A stretch of DNA of 64,000 bases from contig JAFEDT010000018.1 of assembly GCA_018241445.1 (NCBI GenBank), positions 62,001 to 126,000 on the forward strand, written 5' to 3'. Below are positions 43,487-53,319 of this stretch, piece after piece; the stretch's first letter is position 1, and every line of letters begins with the position of its first letter. The stretch comes from Pseudomonadota bacterium. Lineage in GTDB: Bacteria; Pseudomonadota; Gammaproteobacteria; Steroidobacterales; Steroidobacteraceae. Made by a program: the position numbers and the translations under genes. The notes beneath the pieces were generated by a model. It was given only the letters and a program-made list of their open reading frames with translations. It was not told where the DNA came from and searched no databases.

Positions 43487-44464
43487 ATGTCACGCGCAAT
43501 CCGCATCCACAGCCACGGCGGTCCCGAGGTCATGAGTTTCGAGGACTTCACTCCCGGCGCACCCGCAGCCGGAGAGGTGCAGGTCCGGCACACCGCCATC
43601 GGGGTCAACTTCATTGACGTATACGACCGCACCGGCCTCTACCCGCAGTCCCTGCCGTCGGGCCTGGGACGCGAGGCCGCGGGTGTCATCGCCGCCCTGG
43701 GCCGGGGTGTGCGCGGCTGGCGCGTCGGCGAACGGGTGGCATATGTGTGGTCCTCGCCCGGCGCCTACAGTGAACTGCGCAATGTGCCGGCGGAACGGCT
43801 GGTGCGGGTGCCGCGCGGTGTGTCCGACGAACAGGCGGCCGCCCTGATGCTGAAGGGTCTCACGGCGCACTACCTGCTGCGCCGTACCTGCCGCGTCGCG
43901 CGTGGCGATCCGATCCTGGTGCACGCCGCCGCCGGCGGGGTCGGACTGATCCTGTGCCAGTGGGGCAGGGCGCTGGGCGCGAAGGTGATCGGTGTCGTGG
44001 GCAACGAGGAGAAAGCGAGGCTGGCGCGCGCCAACGGTGCGCGGCAGGTGTTGATTGCCGGCCGCGATGACATCGTCGCGCGCGTGAAGGCGCTGACGGG
44101 CGGTGTCGGCGTGCGGGTGGCGTACGACGGCGTCGGCAAGGACACTTTCACTCAGTCGCTCGATTGCCTGCGGCCCCTGGGCATGATGGTCACCTTCGGT
44201 AACGCATCCGGGCCGGTGCCTCCGGTCAGTCCGCTGGAACTGTCGCGCCGCGGCTCGCTGTTCCTGACACGCCCGGTGCTGTTCAACTACATCTCGACCC
44301 GCGAGCAGCTGGCGGCCGCGGCGCGCGAGCTGTTCGCTGTTGTACGCGCCCGCAAGGTGAAGGTGCGCATCGGCCTGAAGTTGCCGCTGGAGCAGGCCGC
44401 CGAAGCCCATCGGGCGCTGGAGTCACGCCACACCACCGGCGCCACGGTGCTGATTCCCTCCTGA
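43487..44464 (+). CDS. qor: Quinone oxidoreductase (zeta-crystallin type)
   Basis: 325 aa from ATG 43487 (MSRAIRIHSHGGPEVM). Zinc-free MDR-family enzyme: GVNFIDVYDRTGLYP, GREAAGVI, LMLKGLTAHYLLRRT and the NADPH motif HAAAGGVGLILCQWG. Reduces quinones by one electron with NADPH. The 12 codons before ATG 43487 would reach into the promoter region and are not conserved in the family. Confidence 0.92.
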   Translation: MSRAIRIHSHGGPEVMSFEDFTPGAPAAGEVQVRHTAIGVNFIDVYDRTGLYPQSLPSGLGREAAGVIAALGRGVRGWRVGERVAYVWSSPGAYSELRNVPAERLVRVPRGVSDEQAAALMLKGLTAHYLLRRTCRVARGDPILVHAAAGGVGLILCQWGRALGAKVIGVVGNEEKARLARANGARQVLIAGRDDIVARVKALTGGVGVRVAYDGVGKDTFTQSLDCLRPLGMMVTFGNASGPVPPVSPLELSRRGSLFLTRPVLFNYISTREQLAAAARELFAVVRARKVKVRIGLKLPLEQAAEAHRALESRHTTGATVLIPS

Positions 44465-44764
44465 GCCACCGATTGCGCCGCCGGGGCGCAGATTTGTTGC
44501 CGGCCGCCCGCGGCTCAGCCGTCGCTTGCGGACGCCGTTGAACCGGCCGCTGGGGACGCGGGACACACTGCCATGCGCACCGACCAGCTCGTGTGTGGAT
44601 CCACCCATCGGCGCGCCCAGCACAGCCTTGAACAGTGCCGCCTCCGGGGCGCAGTATCGGGGCCTGCATCGCCGCACGGGCCACTAGAGCCCGGCCGCGA
44701 TGGACACGGACGTCCCGGGACCTTCGGGCCAGGGACACGGTGCTTTGCTTTAGGGAGAAACTCA
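44465..44764. other. Leader region before TonB receptor gene
   Basis: 300 bp. One frame is open through it and joins the receptor frame, but has no signal-peptide-like or conserved sequence, so I treat it as untranslated leader. I see no riboswitch consensus such as a B12 box, nor a clear operator. Confidence 0.45.
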
Positions 44765-47572
44765 GTGAAGAAACTGCGGGTAGACCGCCGGGCGGCTATG
44801 GCCGTTCCGGCCGCGATCCTTTTTGTCCTCCTGGCGCCGCCGCTTGCGAGTGCCGCCAACGCCCCGTCCGATCAGCTCGAGGAAGTGACCGTGACGGGGA
44901 CCCTGATCCCGCTGCCGGTCAGCGTCGCCAACGCCAATCCGGTGACCGTCATTACGGCGAAAGACCTGGAAACCAAGGGATTCATCTCCGTGGCGGATGC
45001 ATTGCAGCGTTCCTCCTTCGCAACCGGTGCGGTGCAGGGAGCCCAGTTCGTCGGTGGATTCACCCCCGGCGCGCAGGTCCTGAGCATGTTCGGGCTGGCA
45101 CCCGGCTATACCAAGACGCTCATGGACGGCCGCGCAATCGCGGATTACCCGGCGCTTTACAACGGCACGGACATCGTCACCGACCTCAGCACCATCCCGA
45201 CGATCCTGATTGACCGAATCGACATCCTGCCGGGGGGGCAATCCTCCATTTATGGCTCGGACGCCATCGCCGGTGTCGTCAACATCATCCTCAGGAAGAA
45301 GCAGGACGGTCTGCAGGCCGATGGGCGCATCGGCTGGACGCAGGATGGCGGCGGCGCGCAGAAGCGTTTCGGGCTGTCCGAGGGGTTCTCGATCGGCAAG
45401 CTGGACGTCCTGTTCGGCGGGCAGTACGACAAGATCGATCCGATCTGGGGCTTCCAGCGTTCCAGGACCCGGCAGTACTTCGCCGGCGGAACCTCGCCGC
45501 AGACGGCCGAGCGCGACTGGTTGATTCTCGGCTATGACCCCAACACCGGCGGCTTCTCGTATGACTTCCAGGACCCGGTCAACTGCGCCAATGTGGCCGG
45601 CCAGTTTGGCGGCACTGTGACCAAGGCCTACCGTGCTTCGCGCAACGGCTACTACTGCGGCACGACGTCGGCAGGCTACTACACCCTCAACAATGGCACC
45701 GAGGCGACCCAGGGTTTCCTGCACGCATCCTACGACCTGGCAGGCGGCGCGCAGCTGTTCGGCGACGTGTTGATCAGCCACGCCAACACCCGGTTCAACA
45801 CCGGAACTGTGCTGTATGACAGCTCCTCCGACGGCAGTCCGTTCAGCTACTACAGCGACCCGAACGTGAACAACGGCCACCTGCTGAATCTGCAGCGGAT
45901 CTTCTCGCCCGAGGAAGCAGGCAATCTGCGCGGACAAAGCAACAAGGACACCAACAACTCCGTGCGCGCCACTTTCGGCGTGCAGGGGGACTTCGCCACG
46001 GCCTGGAAGTACTCCCTGGACATGACCTACACGGAGAACAAGCTCACCGAGGCGACGCACCTGGCCTTCACCAGCGCCATCGAGAACTTCTTCGCCCCCA
46101 TCTACGGCCCCCTGCTGGGCACGGACGTCGCTACGGGCGCTTCGCTGTACTCACCGGACTACTCGCAGTTCTACCGGCCGATCACGCCGGCCGAGTACGC
46201 CAGCTTTACCGGCTACGCCACCAGCTACTCCCGCACCGAGGACAGCCTGGTGCGCGGACAGCTCACCAATTCCTCGCTGTTCGGCCTGCCCGGTGGCGAT
46301 GCGGGACTGGCGGCGGTAATCGAGGGTGGGCGCCAGGGCTGGAATTACGCGCCGGACCCGCGATTCCTTGACGGAGAGACCTACCTGTACTCGGCCGTGG
46401 GTGGCAGCGGACACCGTACGCGTTACGCCGGCTCGCTGGAGCTGCGTCTGCCGGTGCTGCAGACCGTGACAGCGACCGCCTCCGGGCGCTACGACGACTA
46501 CAAGGTGTCGGACCAGAATGTCGACAAGTTCACTTACAACCTGGGACTGGAGTACCGGCCGCTGAAGCCGCTGCTGCTGCGCGGCCGCTACGGCACCGCC
46601 TTCAAGGCCCCGACCCTGGCGGACGAGTTCCAGGGCAAGAGCGGTTACTTCATCACGGGCACGGATTATTACACCTGCGCCAAGGCGGGCTTTGCACCGG
46701 GCAATCCGCCCCCGAACGACATTGCCAGTTGCACGCAGTCCGGCATCGGTATCGCTGGTAGCACCCAGGGCAATCCGACCCTGAAGCCCATCAACGCGAC
46801 GGTTACGGACCTGGGGGTCGTGTGGTCGCCGCTGGCGCGCAGCTCGTTCTCAGTCGACTACTACACCTGGAAGATCCGCGATGAGGTGCAGACGCTGGAC
46901 AGCGACCAGCTATTGCGCACGGAATCGGCCTGCCGCCTGGGTCAGCTCGATCCCAACTCCCCGACCTGTCAGAACGCGATCGCGGATGTGACTCGTGATC
47001 CGACCACCGGGCTGATCGTCAGCATCCTGACTCCCAAGGAGAATCTGGCGAAAGAGACCCTGCACGTGCTGTCGCTGACTGCAAACTACACCTGGGAGGC
47101 AGGCAGGGCCGGCAATTTCACCTTCGATGCAGCGTACACGGATGTGCTCAGGCACCGCATCGTGCGCTTCCCCGGTGACCCGGAGATCGATTATCTCAAC
47201 AGTCCGTTCTACAGCACTGAATTCAAGACGAAGGCCAACCTGGCGGTGAGCTGGGAGTTCGACAAGTTCACCAGCACCGTGTACGCGGAGTACTACGGCA
47301 AAACGCCCAACAACGCCGCACAGCTGCAGGTGGAGGGTTACGCGGCACCGCACGCCGGCGACGTCAATCCCTGGACCATCATCAATGCCAGCGTGCAGTA
47401 CGAAGCGCTGCCGGGTCTGACATTCACCGGCAACGTCAACAACGTCTTCAACCGCTCACCGCCGTACGATGCCACCTTCACCGGCATCGACAACCAGCCG
47501 TACAACATCTTCAATTACAACGACTACGGACGGACCTTCTTCCTGGGCGTCAATTACAAGATGCACAAGTAA
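44765..47572 (+). CDS. TonB-dependent receptor
   Basis: 935 aa from GTG 44765, preceded by AGGGAGA. Signal peptide (AVPAAILFVLLAPPLASA), TonB-box region LEEVTVTGTLIP, plug with NPVTVITAKDLETKG, DRIDILPGGQSSIYGSDAIAGVVNIIL, then a barrel ending FLGVNYKMHK. The class resembles receptors for peptides or oligosaccharides in Xanthomonadales. No enzyme or inner-membrane permease gene is adjacent, so its substrate cannot be inferred from context. Confidence 0.92.
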   Translation: MKKLRVDRRAAMAVPAAILFVLLAPPLASAANAPSDQLEEVTVTGTLIPLPVSVANANPVTVITAKDLETKGFISVADALQRSSFATGAVQGAQFVGGFTPGAQVLSMFGLAPGYTKTLMDGRAIADYPALYNGTDIVTDLSTIPTILIDRIDILPGGQSSIYGSDAIAGVVNIILRKKQDGLQADGRIGWTQDGGGAQKRFGLSEGFSIGKLDVLFGGQYDKIDPIWGFQRSRTRQYFAGGTSPQTAERDWLILGYDPNTGGFSYDFQDPVNCANVAGQFGGTVTKAYRASRNGYYCGTTSAGYYTLNNGTEATQGFLHASYDLAGGAQLFGDVLISHANTRFNTGTVLYDSSSDGSPFSYYSDPNVNNGHLLNLQRIFSPEEAGNLRGQSNKDTNNSVRATFGVQGDFATAWKYSLDMTYTENKLTEATHLAFTSAIENFFAPIYGPLLGTDVATGASLYSPDYSQFYRPITPAEYASFTGYATSYSRTEDSLVRGQLTNSSLFGLPGGDAGLAAVIEGGRQGWNYAPDPRFLDGETYLYSAVGGSGHRTRYAGSLELRLPVLQTVTATASGRYDDYKVSDQNVDKFTYNLGLEYRPLKPLLLRGRYGTAFKAPTLADEFQGKSGYFITGTDYYTCAKAGFAPGNPPPNDIASCTQSGIGIAGSTQGNPTLKPINATVTDLGVVWSPLARSSFSVDYYTWKIRDEVQTLDSDQLLRTESACRLGQLDPNSPTCQNAIADVTRDPTTGLIVSILTPKENLAKETLHVLSLTANYTWEAGRAGNFTFDAAYTDVLRHRIVRFPGDPEIDYLNSPFYSTEFKTKANLAVSWEFDKFTSTVYAEYYGKTPNNAAQLQVEGYAAPHAGDVNPWTIINASVQYEALPGLTFTGNVNNVFNRSPPYDATFTGIDNQPYNIFNYNDYGRTFFLGVNYKMHK

Positions 47573-47577
47573 GGCTT

Positions 47578-47612
47578 GCGGCCGCGCCGGGATTAAATCC
47601 CGGCGTGGCTGC
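47578..47612. terminator. Strong stem-loop between convergent genes
   Basis: About 16-bp stem (left arm GCGGCCGCGCCGGGAT, right arm ATCCCGGCGTGGCTGC, two G-U pairs in the rightward RNA) with a 3-base loop. It begins 5 bp after the receptor stop and 79 bp before the ilvH stop. There is no U-run, so it is at best an atypical bidirectional terminator or a 3'-end stabiliser. Confidence 0.55.
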
Positions 47613-47690
47613 GGGTGAGTGCGCAGCCGCACCCTGTCCGCGCTGGCCGCTGCTGCCCGGTGCTGGGCGATGTGCGCCGATGCCGGGCGC

Positions 47691-48218
47691 TCAGTCCTCG
47701 CCCGCGGCCACCGCCGTTACGGCGCGGGCGCGGGTGGTACGGGTGCTGCGGCTGACGCCCAGCGCACCGCTGCGCACCACCTCCAGCAGGCGCGCGCCGC
47801 GCGACAGCTCGGCGATGAAGGCGTTGACCTCGGTTTCGCTCGCGGTCAGCTCCACGATGAAGCCGTCGCTGGCCGGGTCGAGCACACGCCCGCCGCTGCG
47901 CACCACCTGGCCGCGCACCGCATCCGCCGCCCCCGCTTCCAGGCGCAGCTTCAGCAGCACCAGTTCGCGCTCCAGGTGCTCGCCGCGCGTCATGTCCAGC
48001 ACGTTGACCACGTCCACCAGCTTGTTGAGCTGGTTGACGATCTGCTGCATCACCTGGTCGGAACCGCTGGTCACGAGCGTCAGGCGCGACACGGTGGGAT
48101 CGTCGGTGGGCGCGACCGACAGCGACTCGATGTTGTAGCCGCGCGTGGAGAAGAGCCCGGCGACCCGGGTGAGCGCACCGGCCTCGTTCTGCAGCAGGAT
48201 GGCGATGATGTGACGCAT
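47691..48218 (-). CDS. ilvH: Acetolactate synthase small (regulatory) subunit
   Basis: 175 aa from ATG 48218. ACT domain MRHIIAILLQNEAGALTRVAGLFSTRGYNIESL, then the C-terminal activation domain. It activates the catalytic subunit and gives valine feedback. A short basic tail (SRSTRTTRARAV) extends past the usual end. Unusually, it is transcribed away from the large-subunit gene and not behind it. The 29 codons before ATG 48218 in the open frame are unlike any IlvH. Confidence 0.93.
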   Translation of the reverse strand: MRHIIAILLQNEAGALTRVAGLFSTRGYNIESLSVAPTDDPTVSRLTLVTSGSDQVMQQIVNQLNKLVDVVNVLDMTRGEHLERELVLLKLRLEAGAADAVRGQVVRSGGRVLDPASDGFIVELTASETEVNAFIAELSRGARLLEVVRSGALGVSRSTRTTRARAVTAVAAGED

Positions 48219-48255
48219 GAAAATGCAGCGGCTGTGCCGTCCGTCGGGGGTGTGA

Positions 48256-48338
48256 GGGAGCCATTGAGGATAGCCGATGCAGGCTTTGGATCGGCGGGTT
48301 TGCACCCCGAACCCAAGCTGTTACGCTCAATGGTTCCC
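48256..48338. promoter_or_regulatory. Shared 13-bp motif in inverted copies, divergent ilvH/ilvB promoters
   Basis: CTCAATGGYTCCC occurs at 48326-48338 reading toward ilvB and, inverted, at 48256-48268 reading toward ilvH, one base different. Each copy directly follows a -10-like hexamer (TACGCT and TATCCT), so it would sit at or near the 5' end of both transcripts. A -35-like TTGCAC lies 16 bp before the ilvB hexamer. This would let one factor match expression of the two subunits. Confidence 0.5.
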
Positions 48339-48379
48339 CTGCACTCCACTACCTGACGACTTTTGCGATTGCCGTTTCC

Positions 48380-50227
48380 ATGAGCGACACAGTCATCCAG
48401 CCCCGCCCCACCGGCCATCCGCTTGCCGGCACGCGCATGAGCGGCGCGCGCATGATCATGCAGGTGCTGGCCGACGAGGGCGTCACCGCCATCTTCGGTT
48501 ATAGCGGCGGCGCCATCCTGCCGACCTACGACGCGGTATTCCTCTATAACGAGCAGTGCGCGCACGAGGGCCAGCGGCAGATTCCCCTGATCGTGCCGGC
48601 CAACGAGCAGGGGGCTGCCTTCATGGCCGCAGGCTACGCCCGTGCCACAGGCCAGGTGGGGCTGTGCCTGGTCACTTCCGGTCCGGGCGCGACGAATACT
48701 GTTACGCCCGTGCGCGACTGCATGGCTGATTCGGTACCTATTGTAGTGATTTGTGGCCAGGTCTCCACTGCGGCCATCGGAACGGACGCTTTCCAGGAAG
48801 CTCCCGTCCCATCCCTCATGGGCTCCGTGGCCAAGCATATCTTCCTGGTCACCGATCCCAACCGCCTGGAAAGCACCATCCGCACGGCTTTCGAGATCGC
48901 CCGCACGGGGCGGCCGGGGCCGGTGGTGGTGGACGTTCCCAAGGACGTGCAGAACTGGGAGGGGCTCTTCCGCGGCGAGGGCCTGCTGCCCATTCCCGGT
49001 TATCGCCGGCGCATGGACGAGATCTCCCGGGCGACGCTGGAGGCCGGCGAGGCACAACGCTTCTTCGACCTGCTGGGACAGTCGCAGCGCCCGCTGATCT
49101 ACGCCGGCGGGGGCGTCATCAACGGTGGGGCCGCGGCGGAGCTCGCCGCCTTCGCCCGCGCCTTCGGCATTCCGGTCGTCACCACTCTGATGGGCATCGG
49201 GTCCATCGACACCACCGATCCGCTGTCGATGCGCATGCTCGGCATGCACGGCGCCGCCTTCGCCAACTATGCGGTGGAGGACTGTGACTTCCTGGTGGCG
49301 GTCGGCGCGCGTTTCGATGACCGCGTGGCCGGGGTGCCGGCGAAGTTCGCACCACAGGCGCGCGCGATTGCGCACCTGGACGTGGACCGGGCCGAGGTGA
49401 ACAAGGTCAAGCGCGTGCAGTGGAGCCACGTGGGACTGCTGCCCGAGGCGCTGCGCGCGCTTACCGCCCACGGACAGCGGCGCGGGTTCCAGCGCGACTT
49501 CGGGCCCTGGCACAAGGAACTGGCGGACCTGAAGCGCGTCTACGCCATGAACTACGACCGTGCCAGCCCGCTGATCCAGCCCTACTACGTGATCGAGGAG
49601 ATCAACCGCCACACCGGCGGGCGCGCGATCATCACCACCGGCGTCGGTCAGCACCAGATGTGGGCCGCCCAGTACAGTGACTTCGCGGAGCCGCGGCTGT
49701 GGCTGACTTCCGGCAGCATGGGCACCATGGGCTTCGGCCTGCCGGCGGCGGTAGGCGCGCAGATCGCCTGCCCGGGCCGGCTGGTCATCGACATCGACGG
49801 CGACTCCAGCATCCGCATGAATATCGGCGAGCTGGAAACCGTCACCACCTACGATCTGCCGGTCAAGGTGGTGGTGCTCAACAACTTCGGCGACGGCATG
49901 GTAAAGCAGTGGCAGAAGCTGTTCTTCAAGGGACGCCTGTCGGCCAGCGACCGCTCGTTGCACAAGAAGGACTTCATCAGGACCGCCCAGGCCGACGGCT
50001 TCCGCTATGCGCAGCGCCTGTCGCGGAAGGAGGACGTGCCGCGCGTCATAGCCGAGTTCCTGGCGTTTCCGGGGCCGGCTTTCCTCGAGGTGATGATCGA
50101 CCCGGACGCCGGCGTGTATCCCATGGTGGGTCCGGGGCAGAGTTACGACGCGATGATCACCGGCGACCACATCCCCTCGCGCAACAAAGTCGCCATCCGC
50201 GCGCCTGACCCCTCGGAAATGTTCTGA
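48380..50227 (+). CDS. ilvB: Acetolactate synthase large (catalytic) subunit
   Basis: 615 aa TPP enzyme making acetolactate or acetohydroxybutyrate for branched-chain amino acids. Catalytic Glu76 in [22 protein letters not shown], the AFQEAP/IGTDAF region of the FAD enzymes, and the TPP motif DIDGDSS...VVVLNN. Divergent from ilvH with a 161-bp gap. Confidence 0.94.
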   Translation: MSDTVIQPRPTGHPLAGTRMSGARMIMQVLADEGVTAIFGYSGGAILPTYDAVFLYNEQCAHEGQRQIPLIVPANEQGAAFMAAGYARATGQVGLCLVTSGPGATNTVTPVRDCMADSVPIVVICGQVSTAAIGTDAFQEAPVPSLMGSVAKHIFLVTDPNRLESTIRTAFEIARTGRPGPVVVDVPKDVQNWEGLFRGEGLLPIPGYRRRMDEISRATLEAGEAQRFFDLLGQSQRPLIYAGGGVINGGAAAELAAFARAFGIPVVTTLMGIGSIDTTDPLSMRMLGMHGAAFANYAVEDCDFLVAVGARFDDRVAGVPAKFAPQARAIAHLDVDRAEVNKVKRVQWSHVGLLPEALRALTAHGQRRGFQRDFGPWHKELADLKRVYAMNYDRASPLIQPYYVIEEINRHTGGRAIITTGVGQHQMWAAQYSDFAEPRLWLTSGSMGTMGFGLPAAVGAQIACPGRLVIDIDGDSSIRMNIGELETVTTYDLPVKVVVLNNFGDGMVKQWQKLFFKGRLSASDRSLHKKDFIRTAQADGFRYAQRLSRKEDVPRVIAEFLAFPGPAFLEVMIDPDAGVYPMVGPGQSYDAMITGDHIPSRNKVAIRAPDPSEMF

Positions 50228-50243
50228 CGTGGCGGCCCCGTCG

Positions 50244-50663
50244 ATGAAATACCTGCACACCATGGTGCGCGTCACCGACATCGACGCCTCGCTGCGCTTC
50301 TATTGCGAGGCGCTCGGCCTGACCGAGCTGTCGCGCCAGGACTATCCGGCGGGCCGCTACACGCTGGTGTTCCTGGCCGCGCCCGGCCAGAGCGACGCCC
50401 AGGTGGAGCTGACCCACAACTGGGACCCGCAGAGCTACGGCGGCGGCCGCAACTTCGGTCACCTGGCCTACTCGGTGCCGGACATCTACGCCACCTGCCG
50501 GCGGCTGATGCAGCACGGCGTCACCATCCTGCGCCCGCCGCGCGACGGCCGCATGGCCTTCGTGCGCTCGCCGGACAACATTTCCATCGAGCTGCTGCAG
50601 CAGGGGACGGCTTTGCCGCCGGCCGAGCCGTGGACGTCGATGCCCAATACCGGCACCTGGTAG
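50244..50663 (+). CDS. gloA: Glyoxalase I (lactoylglutathione lyase)
   Basis: Converts the hemithioacetal of methylglyoxal and glutathione to lactoylglutathione. [25 protein letters not shown] and [23 protein letters not shown] are GloA hallmarks; metal ligands His7 (LHTM), Glu in VELTHN, His in GHLAY and Glu in ISIELLQ are all present. ATG 50244 places LHTM at the usual distance; a GTG at 50229, two bases after the ilvB stop, is an alternative. Confidence 0.94.
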   Translation: MKYLHTMVRVTDIDASLRFYCEALGLTELSRQDYPAGRYTLVFLAAPGQSDAQVELTHNWDPQSYGGGRNFGHLAYSVPDIYATCRRLMQHGVTILRPPRDGRMAFVRSPDNISIELLQQGTALPPAEPWTSMPNTGTW

Positions 50664-50679
50664 GGCGTCCCGGCGGACC

Positions 50680-53319
50680 ATGAAATTCCTGCCGAGCCTG
50701 CTGATCGCGGCGCTGTTCGCCACGCTGACCTTCGCCGTGTGGGCGTACCTCAACCGTCCGACGCGCGAACCGCCCTGGCCGGCACAGGTGCAGGGCTTCG
50801 CCTTCTCGCCGTTTCGCGCCAACGAGGACCCGACCCACGGCGTGCTGCCCAGCACGGGCGAGATCGACGCCGACCTGCGCCTGCTGGCCGGCAAGGTGCG
50901 CGCGGTGCGCAGCTACAGTGTCGAGGGCACGCTGGCGCAGATCCCGGAGCTGGCCGAGAAGTACGGCCTGAACGTCGCAGTGGGCGCGTGGATCGACGAT
51001 CACCGCGACAAGAACGAAGCGCAGCTGCAGCGCGCGATCGAACTCGCCAACTCGCACGTCAACGTGGTGCGCGTATTCATCGGCAACGAGGTGCTGCTGC
51101 GCGGCGAGCTGCCGGTGGAGGAGCTGGAGAAGCTGCTCGACCGTGCGCGCGCCGCCATCGGCCAGCCGGTCGGCACGGCCGAGACCTGGCACACCTGGCT
51201 GACGAACCCCGGGCTGGCGCAGCACGTGGATTTCATCGGCGTACACCTGCTGCCGTACTGGGAGGGCGTGCCGGTCGAGCAGGCGGTGGACTATTCGCTG
51301 CAGCAGCTGCGGCGCCTGCAGCAGGCCTTCCCTGGCAAACCGATCCTGATCGCGGAGATCGGCTGGCCGAGCCGCGGCCGCACCCACGAGTCGGCGGTGG
51401 CTTCCGAGGCCAACGAGGCGCTGTTCCTGCGGCGCTTCCTGGCGCGGGCGCAGAAGGAGCAGCTGACCTACTACATTATGGAGGCCTTCGACCAGCCGTG
51501 GAAGGCGTACGGGGAGGGTGCGGTCGGTTCCTACTGGGGCGTGTACGACGTCAACCGACAGCCGAAGTTCGCCTTTACCGCGCCGATCGTGCGCGTGCCG
51601 GAGTGGCACATCCTGGCGGCCATCTCGGTGGCGGTGGCGCTGCTGTTGCTGGGCGTGCTGTATCTCAACAGTGACGCGCTGCGCAACCGCGGCCGCAGCT
51701 TCCTGGCGCTGGTGGTGTTCGCGGCCACCACGCTGGCGGTGTGGATCATCTACGACTTCACCCAGCAATACATGACGGTCGGCAGCGTGATCTCCGGGGT
51801 GCTGCTGCTGCTGGGCATGCTGGGCGTGCTGATGGTGCTGCTGGCCGAGGCGCACGAGTGGGCCGAGGCGCACTGGGTCGCCTATCGCCGCCGCCTGGGC
51901 GCGCCGCAGCTCGAGGGCGGCTGGCACCAGCCGAAGGTATCGATCCATGTGCCGGCCTACAACGAGCCGCCGGACATGCTGATCGAGACGCTGGACGCGC
52001 TGGCGCGCCTGGATTACCCGGACTACGAGGTCCTGGTGATCGACAACAACACCCGCGACGAGCAGGTGTGGCGGCCGGTGCAGGCGCACTGCGCCACCCT
52101 CGGTGAGCGCTTCCGCTTCTTCCACGTGGCGCCGCTGTCGGGTTTCAAGGCCGGCGCGCTCAACTACGCCATCGACCGCACCGCCCCCGATGCGGAGATC
52201 ATCGCGGTGATCGACAGCGACTACGTGGTGGAGCCGGGCTGGCTGCGCGACCTGACACCGGCGTTCCGCGACCAGCGCATCGCCATCGTACAGGCGCCGC
52301 AGGACTACCGCGACGCCGGGCAGAACGCCTTCAAGGCCATGTGCTACGCCGAGTACCGCGGCTTTTTCCACATCGGCATGATCACGCGCAACGAGCGCAA
52401 CGCCATCATCCAGCACGGCACCATGACCATGGTGCGCCACGCGCAGCTCAGGCAACTGCGCTGGGCGGAGTGGAACATCACCGAGGACGCCGAACTGGGC
52501 CTGCGCATCTTCGAGTCGGGCTTCGACGCGAGCTACGTGCCGCTGAGTTACGGGCGCGGCCTGATGCCCGACACCTTCATCGACTTCAAGAAACAGCGCT
52601 TCCGCTGGGCCTACGGCGCGATGCAGATCCTCAGGGCGCACGCGCGCACGCTGTTCCTGGAGGGTGGTCCGCTGTCGGCGGGGCAGCGTTATCACTTCAT
52701 CGCCGGCTGGCTGCCGTGGGTGGCCGACGGCTGCAACCTGCTGTTCAACCTGGCGGCGCTCGGCTGGTCGGCGGCCATGGTGTGGGCGCCGCACCGCATC
52801 GATCCGCCGCTGCTGGTGTACTCGGTGCTGCCGCTGTCGCTGTTCACCTTCAAGCTGGCCAAGCTGTTCCACCTGTACCACGTGCGCGTCGGCGCCAACC
52901 TGCGCCAGACCCTGGCGGCGGCGGTGGCGGGGCTGGCCCTGACACATACCATCGGCACGGCCGCCATCAAGGGCATGGTCACCCGCAGTGAACCCTTCTT
53001 CCGCACACCCAAGGGCGGCCGCACCGCCGGTCTGCTGCATGCGCTGGCGGCGGCGCGCGAGGAGACCCTGATGATGTGTGGGTTGTTGCTGTCGGCCTGG
53101 GCGGTGGCCGCGACCCGCACACCGCAGAATGCCGGGCCCGACCGCGCCGCGTGGGTGGTCGTACTCATCATCCAGTCGATACCCTACGCGTCCTCGCTGC
53201 TGGTCTCCCTCGCCAGCGCCTTCCCGCTGCCGGCGCGACTGCTGGGGACGAGTTACCGCGCCCGAGCGGGCGCCGCGGGCACGCCGGCCGCATCGGACCG
53301 CGCCGACACGGTCGGCTGA
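50680..53319 (+). CDS. GH17-GT2 fusion, predicted membrane beta-glucan synthase/transglycosylase
   Basis: 879 aa. After an N-terminal membrane helix comes a GH17-like domain with acid/base Glu137 in IGNEV and nucleophile Glu226 in AEIGWPS. Membrane helices follow at about 310-390. Then a family-2 glycosyltransferase with VPAYNEPP, Asp512-Ser-Asp514, TEDAELG (Asp603) and QRFRW (639-643), the processive-synthase set, and more membrane helices. NdvB-like enzymes of this layout make beta-1,3-type glucans, and the GH17 part may branch or cyclise them. Starts 16 bp after gloA; the next gene overlaps its stop. Confidence 0.87.
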   Translation: MKFLPSLLIAALFATLTFAVWAYLNRPTREPPWPAQVQGFAFSPFRANEDPTHGVLPSTGEIDADLRLLAGKVRAVRSYSVEGTLAQIPELAEKYGLNVAVGAWIDDHRDKNEAQLQRAIELANSHVNVVRVFIGNEVLLRGELPVEELEKLLDRARAAIGQPVGTAETWHTWLTNPGLAQHVDFIGVHLLPYWEGVPVEQAVDYSLQQLRRLQQAFPGKPILIAEIGWPSRGRTHESAVASEANEALFLRRFLARAQKEQLTYYIMEAFDQPWKAYGEGAVGSYWGVYDVNRQPKFAFTAPIVRVPEWHILAAISVAVALLLLGVLYLNSDALRNRGRSFLALVVFAATTLAVWIIYDFTQQYMTVGSVISGVLLLLGMLGVLMVLLAEAHEWAEAHWVAYRRRLGAPQLEGGWHQPKVSIHVPAYNEPPDMLIETLDALARLDYPDYEVLVIDNNTRDEQVWRPVQAHCATLGERFRFFHVAPLSGFKAGALNYAIDRTAPDAEIIAVIDSDYVVEPGWLRDLTPAFRDQRIAIVQAPQDYRDAGQNAFKAMCYAEYRGFFHIGMITRNERNAIIQHGTMTMVRHAQLRQLRWAEWNITEDAELGLRIFESGFDASYVPLSYGRGLMPDTFIDFKKQRFRWAYGAMQILRAHARTLFLEGGPLSAGQRYHFIAGWLPWVADGCNLLFNLAALGWSAAMVWAPHRIDPPLLVYSVLPLSLFTFKLAKLFHLYHVRVGANLRQTLAAAVAGLALTHTIGTAAIKGMVTRSEPFFRTPKGGRTAGLLHALAAAREETLMMCGLLLSAWAVAATRTPQNAGPDRAAWVVVLIIQSIPYASSLLVSLASAFPLPARLLGTSYRARAGAAGTPAASDRADTVG

